Shown here: positions 25,999 to 32,874 of the stretch, piece by piece | Layout of the letters: every line of letters starts with the position of its first letter | How positions within the stretch are numbered: position 1 is the first letter of the stretch | From: an uncultured bacterium | GTDB lineage: Bacteria > Bdellovibrionota_C > UBA2361 > CALJRW01 | Direction: 5' to 3' | Length of the DNA: 32,874 bases | Assembly (NCBI GenBank): GCA_937976335.1 | Contig: CALJRW010000014.1 | Span: forward strand, 1-32,874 | Program-made: the position numbers and the translations under genes | The notes under the pieces: model-generated | Database searches by the model: none | Told to the model about the DNA's origin: nothing | The model's input: the letters and a program-made list of their open reading frames with translations, nothing else

Positions 25999-27009
25999 AT
26001 GTCGATACCACAAAAGCAAAGTCCTCAGTCTCCTGAAAATATTGCGGCTGACTTTAACAGGCAAATACATGATAACCTGAGATCTCTTAATCCGCCGAGG
26101 TTTTCTAGACGAAAGATATTTAAAGCTACTATGTTGACTTTTACAGCTGGCTCATTTTTAGCGGGAATGTCATATCTGCTTAACCACGCTCCATCAAAAT
26201 TTGATTTTTTAAAAAATATTTCTACTGAATTACTTAGAAATTCTAAAAGAGAGGAGTTTTCTATGCTTTGTAGAAATATAGTAAAAGATCTTGCTGAGTA
26301 TTCGCCTTACTTTAGGCAAGTGGATGCACTTTTAGAAGAAAATCAAGATTTTCAATTTTGTAAATTAGAGTGTAAAGAAGATTACGATAATCTCCCTAAA
26401 GGAATTGGAGAAGCAGTTAAACATGCTAGCTCTAGAATAATAGTTGGGCAAACTAGTGTATGGGATGGAAATGCTTTCACTGTACTTAATGAAAAGAAAG
26501 TTTATTTTCTATTTGATAAAATGGAAGAAAGAGACCGACCTTTTCTTGAAGTTTTTTTTGAAGCTTTTTCAAATGAGTCTTCTCATATATTTGACTTAAG
26601 TGAATACCTGCGAATGAAAGACGAAAAAGTAAGATCGCAAGAAGAGCGTCTAGATAGACTCATGGTATTGGTAAGATCTGAAATATTATCAAGTATTGTT
26701 CAAGAGCTCTATAGCAGCTCCACGGATGATATGAGTATATCTGATGTTTTTTTTACGCCCTCAATACCTGGAGAAAGAATAGAGGAAAAAGAACTTAGAA
26801 AGATATTTTTACAGTCTGTACGTGAGAGAGTAAATATTGACTTTCCTGATGTCAAAAAACATGAAAGAAGAAGAGCGGAGTACTATCAAGAGCTTATAGG
26901 GAAAATGTATCGTAGATTGTTTTCTGCTTCCTTCCAGGAAGAACTTCATCAAGAGCTTCAGCAAAGAGGTATAACTAAAGAGGCTTCTTTAATCGATAGA
27001 AATAGTTAG
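25999..27009 (+). CDS. hypothetical protein with twin-arginine-like N-terminus
   Basis: A 336-residue protein I do not recognise. SRRKIFK at 36-42 matches the twin-arginine consensus SRRxFLK closely and is followed by a moderately hydrophobic stretch (about 43-62). It may be a Tat substrate, or the helix may be a membrane anchor. The remaining 270 residues are charged and mostly helical, with WDGNAFTVLNEKKVYFLF near 153-170. No cofactor motif (Fe-S, molybdopterin) typical of Tat cargo is visible. It sits alone between clpX and lon, 112 bases after clpX. Whether it is linked to proteolysis is unknown. Confidence 0.72.
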   Translation: MSIPQKQSPQSPENIAADFNRQIHDNLRSLNPPRFSRRKIFKATMLTFTAGSFLAGMSYLLNHAPSKFDFLKNISTELLRNSKREEFSMLCRNIVKDLAEYSPYFRQVDALLEENQDFQFCKLECKEDYDNLPKGIGEAVKHASSRIIVGQTSVWDGNAFTVLNEKKVYFLFDKMEERDRPFLEVFFEAFSNESSHIFDLSEYLRMKDEKVRSQEERLDRLMVLVRSEILSSIVQELYSSSTDDMSISDVFFTPSIPGERIEEKELRKIFLQSVRERVNIDFPDVKKHERRRAEYYQELIGKMYRRLFSASFQEELHQELQQRGITKEASLIDRNS

Positions 27010-27294
27010 TTAAAAAGTAATAAAACTAACCCTATAATTGTTTAGGCCTAACATCTACTTGAAACCTTGCCTTAGAGTGATTAGATTAACCATACTGAAA
27101 TAAAAATGTAGCTAAAATAGAACAAGTGACTGATTTTTTTATATAAATTCACTTTTTTAAGTTAAAGTACATATTTTTACCCTATTGTGGTTTCTTTTTG
27201 CCTTAAATAGCATCTAATTAGTGTAGACAGTAGAAAGACTTATTTTAAAAGACCTGAGATTGATTTTCTTAGGCATATTTATGGGAATTTGCTT

Positions 27295-29745
27295 ATGACT
27301 TCTTCAAAGAAAGAAAATATACCTTTACTTGCCTTAAGAGAGCTAGTTGTCTTCCCGCAACAAGTCGTTCCTTTATTTGTTGGTCGTGAAAAAAGCGTTA
27401 GAGCTATAGAAGAAGCTCAGAAGAATAAGAAGTATATTATGCTTGCAGCTCAAAAAGATGCGAGAACCACTAATCCTGGAGAAAAGGATATTTTTCAAGT
27501 AGGGACTCTTGGTGAAGTTGTTCAGCTTATTCGTTTAGCTGATGGTCCAATAAAGGTTTTAGTAGAAGGAAAATCAAGGGCTAAGATTACAAAGTTTATT
27601 GATGATGATGAATTTATGAAGGTTCATGTTGAGGAACTAGTTCCTTCTCCTGAAATTAGTACTGAACTAAAAGCTTTAATGAGATCTGTAAATACAACGT
27701 TTGAGTCGTATGTAAAACTTGGTAAGAAAGTAAATCCAGAAATGGTTATGCAAGTTAATGCAATTGAAGATCCGAGTAGGTTAGCAGATCAGATAGTTGT
27801 TCATTTAACTATTAAGTTAGAAGATAAGCAGGATATTCTAGAAACAATTGAACCGCAAGATAGGTTAAATAAGATTCTTGAACATATGAAGTCGGAAATT
27901 GAAATTCTTCAAGTTGAAAAAAGAATCAGAGGTCGTGTTAAAAAACAAATGGAAAAAACTCAAAAAGAGTACTATCTAAACGAACAAATGAGAGCTATTC
28001 AGAAAGAGTTAGGTGATAAGGATGACTTTAAAAACGAAGTGCAGGAGTTAGAAGAAAAACTTCGAGGTAAAAATATGCCTGATGAAGCTCGTGAAAAAAC
28101 TGAAAAAGAGATTAGAAAGCTTAAAATGATGTCTCCTATGTCGGCGGAAGCTACGGTTGTTAGAAATTATGTTGATTGGATGCTATCACTTCCATGGAAT
28201 GAAGATTCTGAAACACAGATTGACTTAGATAATGCTGAAGAGGTTTTAGATAGAGATCATTACGGTTTAGACAAAGTTAAAGAAAGGGTGCTTGAGTATT
28301 TAGCAGTTCAAAAGCTTGTTGAGAAAATAAAGGGGCCGATACTTTGTCTTGTTGGTCCTCCAGGTGTTGGGAAGACTTCTTTAGGACGTTCCATTGCTGA
28401 ATCAACTGGAAGAGAGTTTGTTAGGGTTTCTTTAGGTGGTGTTAGAGATGAAGCTGAAATAAGAGGTCATCGAAGAACATATATTGGAGCCTTACCTGGA
28501 AAAATTATTCAATCTCTAAAGAAAGCCGGAAAGAGTAATCCTTTGTTTCTGTTAGATGAGATTGATAAAATGTCGACTGATTTTAGAGGAGATCCTTCTT
28601 CGGCTTTATTGGAAGTTTTGGATCCACAACAGAATGAGACATTTAATGATCATTACTTAGATTGTGACTATGATTTATCTAATATCATGTTTATTACAAC
28701 TGCAAATACTCTGCATACTATTCCAGGTCCATTAATGGATAGAATGGAGATTATTAGAATTTCTGGTTATACAGAAATCGAGAAATTGTCGATTTGTAAG
28801 AAGTACTTATATCCAAAACAGGTTAAAGAGAATGGTTTGGCTGAAAAGAACTTAACTGTTACCGATGAAGCTTTTATGGAGCTTATTAGAAGGTATACTA
28901 AAGAGGCAGGGGTTAGAACTTTAGAGCGTACTATTTCTACGGTTTGTAGAAAAGCTGCAGTTGAAATTGTAAAAAAAGGGCAAGATCATTTAGTAGAGGT
29001 CACTAAAGATAATTTAGTAAATTATCTTGGACAGCCTAAGTTTAACTATGGAATGGGTGAAGACGAAGATCAAGTTGGAACTTGTACCGGCCTTGCTTGG
29101 ACTGAAGTTGGAGGAGTTCTTTTAGTTATAGAAACAACTATTTTACCTGGAAAGGGAAGACTTCAAATTACTGGTAAGCTCGGTGATGTAATGCAGGAAT
29201 CTGCTAGAGCTGCTTTGAGTTATGTAAGATCTAAGTCAGAAATGCTAGGACTTCCACGTGATTTTTATGATAAAATTGATATCCATGTTCATGTTCCTGA
29301 AGGTGGTATCCCTAAAGATGGACCTTCTGCTGGAATCACAATTGCTACATCAATAGTTTCTGCTTTGACAGGAATACCAATTGATAAAGAAGTTGCAATG
29401 ACAGGAGAAATTACTCTTAGAGGGAATGTTCTTCCAATTGGAGGATTGAAAGAAAAATGCCTTGCTGCTCATAGAGGCGGGATGAAGAGAATAATGTTTC
29501 CTAAAGAAAATGAGAAAGATGTAGAAGAAATTCCTGAAACTATCAGAAAGGATCTAGAGCTTATACCTGTCGATCATGTTGATAAGGTGCTTTTTGAAGC
29601 TCTTAAATGTGACGGTCCTGAGGGTTTTGCAAATCTTCTTTCAAGAAAAGAAGATAGAGATGCTAACTACTTTGATATTACAGGCGATGATTCTGAAGAT
29701 AGCACTGGGAATGGTAAATCTGATTCTAGTGTTGTAACGCATTAG
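27295..29745 (+). CDS. lon: Lon ATP-dependent protease
   Basis: A cytoplasmic AAA+ Ser-Lys protease of 816 residues. The N-domain begins [20 protein letters not shown]. Walker A is GPPGVGKT (354-361), Walker [10 protein letters not shown] (417-425). The catalytic dyad is S678 in KDGPSAGIT and K721 in [10 protein letters not shown], 43 residues apart as in E. coli. The C-terminal about 25 residues are an acidic, Ser/Asp-rich extension. I chose ATG 27295 because [10 protein letters not shown] fits the family N-terminus; TTG at 27289 is in frame but less likely. GGGA at 27283-27286 is a fair Shine-Dalgarno. Confidence 0.97.
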   Translation: MTSSKKENIPLLALRELVVFPQQVVPLFVGREKSVRAIEEAQKNKKYIMLAAQKDARTTNPGEKDIFQVGTLGEVVQLIRLADGPIKVLVEGKSRAKITKFIDDDEFMKVHVEELVPSPEISTELKALMRSVNTTFESYVKLGKKVNPEMVMQVNAIEDPSRLADQIVVHLTIKLEDKQDILETIEPQDRLNKILEHMKSEIEILQVEKRIRGRVKKQMEKTQKEYYLNEQMRAIQKELGDKDDFKNEVQELEEKLRGKNMPDEAREKTEKEIRKLKMMSPMSAEATVVRNYVDWMLSLPWNEDSETQIDLDNAEEVLDRDHYGLDKVKERVLEYLAVQKLVEKIKGPILCLVGPPGVGKTSLGRSIAESTGREFVRVSLGGVRDEAEIRGHRRTYIGALPGKIIQSLKKAGKSNPLFLLDEIDKMSTDFRGDPSSALLEVLDPQQNETFNDHYLDCDYDLSNIMFITTANTLHTIPGPLMDRMEIIRISGYTEIEKLSICKKYLYPKQVKENGLAEKNLTVTDEAFMELIRRYTKEAGVRTLERTISTVCRKAAVEIVKKGQDHLVEVTKDNLVNYLGQPKFNYGMGEDEDQVGTCTGLAWTEVGGVLLVIETTILPGKGRLQITGKLGDVMQESARAALSYVRSKSEMLGLPRDFYDKIDIHVHVPEGGIPKDGPSAGITIATSIVSALTGIPIDKEVAMTGEITLRGNVLPIGGLKEKCLAAHRGGMKRIMFPKENEKDVEEIPETIRKDLELIPVDHVDKVLFEALKCDGPEGFANLLSRKEDRDANYFDITGDDSEDSTGNGKSDSSVVTH

Positions 29746-29781
29746 TTTTTTTTATTAAGCTCTTTTAGTTAAGACAAAATA

Positions 29782-29891
29782 TTGACTTGCTGTCTTTAAG
29801 TAATCTAAATTTCATAGCCCACAGGCTCTACTTTAAGTCGAGTAGAGAAAAAGCTAAAATATTGATTCTTTATTGCTTCAAAGCCTAAATT
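29782..29891 (+). promoter_or_regulatory. tandem promoter-like elements upstream of tRNA-Val
   Basis: TTGACT-N18-TAAATT at 29782-29811 and TTGATT-N18-TAAATT at 29862-29891 are exactly 80 bases apart with the same spacer and -10, and both are preceded by AAAATA. Between them, CTCTACT-N8-AGTAGAG (within about 29826-29848) forms a perfect hairpin. Confidence 0.4.
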
Positions 29892-29896
29892 AACCC

Positions 29897-29925
29897 TTGT
29901 TGTCAGCATTTAAATTTTTTGATAG
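29897..29925 (+). promoter_or_regulatory. possible proximal promoter for tRNA-Val
   Basis: TTGTTG (29897-29902), 17-base spacer, TGATAG (29920-29925); a start near 29932 would give a short leader before the tRNA at 29940. Confidence 0.35.
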
Positions 29926-29939
29926 CCTCTATAAGCGTC

Positions 29940-30015
29940 GGGCGCTTAGCTCAGTTGGTAGAGCATTAGCCTTACAAGCTAAGGGTCAGTGGTTCGAGCC
30001 CACTAGCGCCCACCA
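29940..30015 (+). tRNA. tRNA-Val (anticodon UAC)
   Basis: GGGCGCT pairs with AGCGCCC to form the acceptor stem, and CCA is encoded (30013-30015). The D arm is AGCTCAGTTGGTAGAGC, and the anticodon loop CTTACAA in the stem TTAGC/GCTAA gives UAC. The T arm carries GGTTCGAGCC. It is a standard 76-base tRNA. Confidence 0.97.
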
Positions 30016-30053
30016 CACTTCGCTCTAGCCTTTGGCTAGATGCTTCGTGTGGC
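30012..30053 (+). terminator. hairpin overlapping the tRNA-Val 3' end
   Basis: CCACAC, then CTAGCC-TTT-GGCTAG, then GTGTGG form a two-part stem that starts in the encoded CCA. No T-run follows. It could terminate, or compete with tRNA folding until processing. Confidence 0.5.
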
Positions 30054-30078
30054 AGGCCTCTCGTTTGTGGGGGGGTCA

Positions 30079-30108
30079 TTAGTTTTTCTAATAATTTAGT
30101 TTTTCTAA
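30079..30108. repeat. 13-base direct repeat
   Basis: TTAGTTTTTCTAA occurs at 30079-30091 and 30096-30108. A run of seven G (30069-30075) lies just before, unusual in this AT-rich DNA. Confidence 0.7.
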
Positions 30109-30216
30109 CTATATGGAAATTTTAATTTGTAGATTTAGTCTCGTGAAATTTTGTTTCCTTAAAATAATTGGCTTATTCTTCACGTGAAAATTCAATCTTT
30201 AGTATCTCCGTTTAAT

Positions 30217-30246
30217 TTCTATACTCTTGGCCTCTATACCCTTGGC
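30217..30246. repeat. 15-base tandem repeat
   Basis: TTCTATACTCTTGGC is followed directly by CTCTATACCCTTGGC; 13 of 15 positions agree. Confidence 0.7.
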
Positions 30247-30285
30247 ATGATTTAAGGCTATGAGTTCACTTGTTTACATTCTAGT

Positions 30286-30412
30286 GTTTTACCTAATTGG
30301 TGTAACCGCTCTAGGTCTTCGCTCTAAGCGGAAGGATGATGGGGAAAGTCTAATAGCAATCGCTCCCGGGTGATAAAAAGTGCAAAAAGCAATTTCCGAA
30401 AAAGAGCTTTTT
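30286..30412 (+). other. structured non-coding stretch, candidate small RNA
   Basis: Consecutive hairpins are visible: GTTTTACC/GGTGTAAC (30286-30306, one mismatch, 5-base loop), CCGCT-TAG/CTA-AGCGG (30306-30331), and AAAAAGC/GCTTTTT (30384-30412). Read on the plus strand, the last is followed by a T-run at about 30418; read on the minus strand, it is followed by T5 after GCAC and could terminate lemA. No known RNA family was recognised and no promoter is certain. Confidence 0.35.
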
Positions 30413-30433
30413 AGACTAATTTTTAATCGTAAT

Positions 30434-30997
30434 TTAGAATCTAACTTTAGGTGCATCTTTAGCAACCTTAGCTTCGTTTGCATCCATTGCAAAAAATTGT
30501 TTGCTTTCAAATCCTCCAATTCCAGCAACAAAGTTATTAGGGACTTGAGTCATTGCTGTATTGTAGTCAGCTGCAGCGTCGTTGTAGTGCTGTCTTGCAA
30601 AGCTAATTCTATTTTCTGTTGAAGTAATTTCTTCTTGAAGTTGAGCAAAGTTTTCATTTGCTTTTAGTTCAGGGTAGCTTTCAGAAAGAGCAAAAAGCTG
30701 TCTTAAAGCGCCAGTAAGAGAATTCTCAGCTGTCGCTTGATCTTTTACGTTTCCTGCGCTCATTGCAGAGTTTCTAGCGTTTATTACTGCTTCTAGAGTA
30801 TCCTTTTCATGAGAGGCATAACCTTTTACTGTTTCTACTAAGTTAGGAATTAGGTCATGTCTTCTTTTTAATTGAACATCAATTTGTGACCAAGCATTAC
30901 CACACGATATTCTCTTTTTTACTAAAGAGTTGTAGGTGCTAACAAACCAAATAACAGTTAATACTATTACTGCAATTATAATTCCCGTAAGTGACAT
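30434..30997 (-). CDS. lemA: LemA family protein
   Basis: A 187-residue protein with an N-terminal transmembrane helix (about 5-20), a short YNSLVKKR segment, and the family core AWSQIDVQLKRRHDLIPNLV, followed by a three-helix cytoplasmic or periplasmic coiled domain (to about 160). The late FARQHYNDAAADYN stretch is also typical. The biochemical role of LemA is not established. AGGA eight bases before the ATG overlaps the stop of the upstream lipoprotein gene, so the two are co-transcribed. The TPM-domain membrane genes that often accompany lemA are absent. Confidence 0.95.
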   Translation of the reverse strand: MSLTGIIIAVIVLTVIWFVSTYNSLVKKRISCGNAWSQIDVQLKRRHDLIPNLVETVKGYASHEKDTLEAVINARNSAMSAGNVKDQATAENSLTGALRQLFALSESYPELKANENFAQLQEEITSTENRISFARQHYNDAAADYNTAMTQVPNNFVAGIGGFESKQFFAMDANEAKVAKDAPKVRF

Positions 30998-31000
30998 AAT

Positions 31001-31534
31001 TTATCCTATAATAATGTTTTTAGAATCTTCTGGGTCAAATTTTGGTTCTTCTACACTAAAACTACTGATTTCATTTGCATCTAAAACGTCTATATCAACG
31101 CTAATTTCTCCGTCCTGAGAAAGTTTTTCAAGAGCAACTAGTTCTAATTGAACAGTTCCATCTCTATTTTCTTCTTCAAGATCGAAATCATCAGGTGTGA
31201 TATAAAAAACTAAAAAATTTCCCGCCTTTTCAGAAGAGGTCGAAATGTTAGGAGTAATCTCCTCTTCATCATTGTTTCTGTCTCTTGTAAAGAAAACTGA
31301 ACTTCCCTTAACAAATTCAAGCTCTTCAGGAAAGTTAATCTTTAATGCTATGCCGTCAGCATGAATAGAGGAAATATCTATAGTTGCTCGAACTCTATCC
31401 TCAGGATCTACCTTATTTGGAGCAATATTTAAGTTAACAACTCCTGCGCCAAAAAACTCATTGCTATCATCACTTCCTCCTCCACATGAAAAAGTGAATA
31501 CAATTAAGAGTAAAATACTTAAAAACCTTGTCAT
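31001..31534 (-). CDS. hypothetical lipoprotein
   Basis: A 177-residue protein with a lipoprotein signal: MTR, a hydrophobic stretch, and a lipobox ending at C17, followed by GGGSDD. The Asp/Ser after the Cys and the acidic, beta-strand-like remainder suggest a secreted beta-sandwich domain, somewhat like cohesin or other Ig-like folds (inference). No catalytic residue is apparent. It precedes lemA by three bases on the same strand; AGGG before the ATG serves as Shine-Dalgarno. Confidence 0.78.
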   Translation of the reverse strand: MTRFLSILLLIVFTFSCGGGSDDSNEFFGAGVVNLNIAPNKVDPEDRVRATIDISSIHADGIALKINFPEELEFVKGSSVFFTRDRNNDEEEITPNISTSSEKAGNFLVFYITPDDFDLEEENRDGTVQLELVALEKLSQDGEISVDIDVLDANEISSFSVEEPKFDPEDSKNIIIG

Positions 31535-31646
31535 TTTCTAACCCTATTTAATGTCTAGTGCATATTATTAATCAATTATGCTAAGTGGACAAGATGGAAA
31601 AAGTAAGGTAAACCTTTATATTTATTATATTTTGTCAAGTATTGAG

Positions 31647-32874
31647 ATGAATCAAAACGTATCTGAGCAGATGAGGACTAAGGAGCTAAGCCAAGAATTT
31701 AGAAAAGACTTGGTTAAGACTAGGAGCCCGCTCTGCACATTTCCAAATATTTTCTTTTTCTTATGTTTTTTAATATACGCATATCTCTTTTATGCAGATA
31801 TTTCAGAATTTTGGTTTAACCCTGAATGGGTTACCGATGATGCATTGCAACAGCTCTTTCCATTGCACTCAGTGCTTGATTCAGAAATTTTTGAAGGAGA
31901 TTTGATTTCAGAAACTATGAAAGGTTATCTAGCTCCACTTCATTACTATTCTCTTTATTTTTTCACTTACCTAACTCAATCACCAATAATGGCAGCTCAT
32001 TGGGTAATGCTAATTCAAGTTTTGCTAACCTTAGTTTTTGTTTTTTTAGCAGTTAAAGAAAAATCAAACATTGCACCTGCTTTTTTCGCTCTAACTTGGT
32101 TATTGCATACAAGAACCTTTATGCAACGAATAACTGGTGGCCTTCCTCGGGGCTGGGCAGCCTTTATACTTCCTGCATTTTTGTATTTTGCTTTTAAAAA
32201 AAATCATAAAGCTATGCTTTTATTGTTAGCTGTTGGTATTATGCTACACCCACCGGCAACTTTTTTAGTGGGAGTTGCTTATGGTTTGATACTGTTTGTT
32301 GGTAGCCTTAAAGCAAGTACGCGAAAAATGTATATAAAGCCTTTTATTGTCTTATTGCTACTCTCTCCTATCTACGCCTTTACGACCTTCCAAATAATTA
32401 AGAGGCCAGATGAGGTAGGGCAGATGGTAAGTTTTGAAGAGGCTTCTAAATTGCCAGAACTTCAAAGACCTCATGGTAGATTCCCCTTTATGCCGTTAGA
32501 TTCAGTGTGGAATGAAGTTAGATTATATGGTTATCAACCTTTTTGGCATAGGCTATACAATCCAGGTAGGTTTTTAAAAAGAAGTATGCCTTACTGGATT
32601 TTTGGATTTTTCTCCGTATTATTTTTTGTTAGTTTTTTCAGAAAGCGAAAATTAATGCCAAAAGAACTTTTTTATTATTTAGTAGCTATAATTTCAGTAT
32701 ACTTTGCTTCAAGAATTTTAGCTTTTAAGTTATACGTGCCCAATCGTCATTTACAACTTCCAATGTCTATTTTTTGGATTTGTTTTTTTACAATTGGAAT
32801 TTGGAATGCTTTTGTGAAGGGTAATTCTGATAATTCTAAATTGCGAAATTCTTACCTGCCAACTATTTTGTATA
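31647..32874 (+). CDS. polytopic membrane protein, GT-C glycosyltransferase-like, 3' end cut off
   Basis: An open frame of 409 codons that reaches the right edge without a stop. After a 30-residue cytoplasmic tail there is a first helix (about 33-50), then a loop with WVTDDALQQLFPLH (D64, D65), and then at least seven more hydrophobic segments (about 113-136, 143-155, 170-183, 188-220, 230-247, 315-330, 342-360, 372-390). An acidic pair in the first outside loop followed by many helices is characteristic of GT-C enzymes that use lipid-linked sugars, but no family was identified. ATG 31647 leaves room for a divergent promoter; an in-frame ATG at 31578 would add 23 residues. Neither has a clear Shine-Dalgarno. 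Confidence 0.75.
   Translation, partial: MNQNVSEQMRTKELSQEFRKDLVKTRSPLCTFPNIFFFLCFLIYAYLFYADISEFWFNPEWVTDDALQQLFPLHSVLDSEIFEGDLISETMKGYLAPLHYYSLYFFTYLTQSPIMAAHWVMLIQVLLTLVFVFLAVKEKSNIAPAFFALTWLLHTRTFMQRITGGLPRGWAAFILPAFLYFAFKKNHKAMLLLLAVGIMLHPPATFLVGVAYGLILFVGSLKASTRKMYIKPFIVLLLLSPIYAFTTFQIIKRPDEVGQMVSFEEASKLPELQRPHGRFPFMPLDSVWNEVRLYGYQPFWHRLYNPGRFLKRSMPYWIFGFFSVLFFVSFFRKRKLMPKELFYYLVAIISVYFASRILAFKLYVPNRHLQLPMSIFWICFFTIGIWNAFVKGNSDNSKLRNSYLPTILY

Noticed and set aside
27058-27093. CTTGAAA upstream of lon as a heat-shock (sigma32) -35
   Set aside because: The only CCAT-like -10 is about 25 bases downstream, too far for sigma32 (about 13-15).
27289-27294. TTG at 27289 as the lon start
   Set aside because: ATG 27295 has better Shine-Dalgarno spacing and matches the family N-terminus.
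30079-30108. Short direct repeats as a CRISPR array
   Set aside because: There are only two copies, with a 4-base gap and no spacers or cas genes.
30341-30350. GGGGAAAGTC as part of RNase P RNA or SRP RNA
   Set aside because: The flanking P4 partner (ACAG...), the SRP GGAA loop context and the needed length are all absent.
30289-30622. 80-codon frames on both strands near the lemA 3' end
   Set aside because: They overlap lemA or the structured gap, have no Shine-Dalgarno and look like shadow frames.

Overview
The window is AT-rich bacterial DNA with tightly packed genes. It looks Gram-negative: there are Sec/lipobox signals, a Tad pilus machine, a type III export gate and LemA. The taxon cannot be fixed from the sequence alone. 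The order tig-clpP-clpX-lon, the PduO-type cobalamin enzyme, and a Tad cluster joined to Ser/Thr kinase, PP2C and FHA genes suit a deltaproteobacterium-like lineage (Bdellovibrionota/Oligoflexia or Myxococcota relatives). That placement is inference. Many genes lack a clear Shine-Dalgarno sequence, and TTG and GTG starts occur.

Layout. 1-43 is a pure TC dinucleotide tract. 436-1605 (+) encodes an unrecognised exported protein. 1929-2492 (-) encodes an ATP:cob(I)alamin adenosyltransferase. 2815-21848 (+) is the centrepiece. It starts with a signalling trio: membrane-anchored PP2C phosphatase, FHA protein, membrane-anchored Ser/Thr kinase. Next come TadZ/CpaE, CpaB/RcpC, the TadA/CpaF ATPase, TadB and TadC, then an FHIPEP-family export gate (SctV/FlhA). 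A membrane-spanning pseudokinase with a large C-terminal region follows, then a thioredoxin-fold lipoprotein with only one active-site Cys. The block ends with three TadE/F/G-like proteins, one with a very Cys-rich tail and one with a MIDAS-like DxSxS. No Flp pilin, prepilin peptidase or secretin gene was found here.

21849-22580 holds a terminator, a 29-residue bS22-like (COX24-domain) ribosomal protein gene (-), a strong palindrome and tRNA-Leu(UAG) (-). 22581-29745 (+) is the protein quality-control block: trigger factor, ClpP, ClpX, an unknown protein with a twin-arginine-like N-terminus, and Lon. 29940-30015 is tRNA-Val(UAC), followed by a gene-poor, structured region. A lipoprotein-lemA pair lies on the minus strand at 30434-31534. 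A polytopic membrane protein resembling GT-C glycosyltransferases runs off the right edge.

How the parts may work together (inference): kinase, FHA and phosphatase could set the phosphorylation state that turns the Tad/SctV machine on or off, as PpkA-Fha-PppA does for some type VI systems. TadZ-TadA-TadB-TadC form the inner-membrane motor. The TadE/F/G-like proteins would form a pilus tip or adhesin. The place of an SctV-type gate inside this Tad locus is the most unusual feature of the window.
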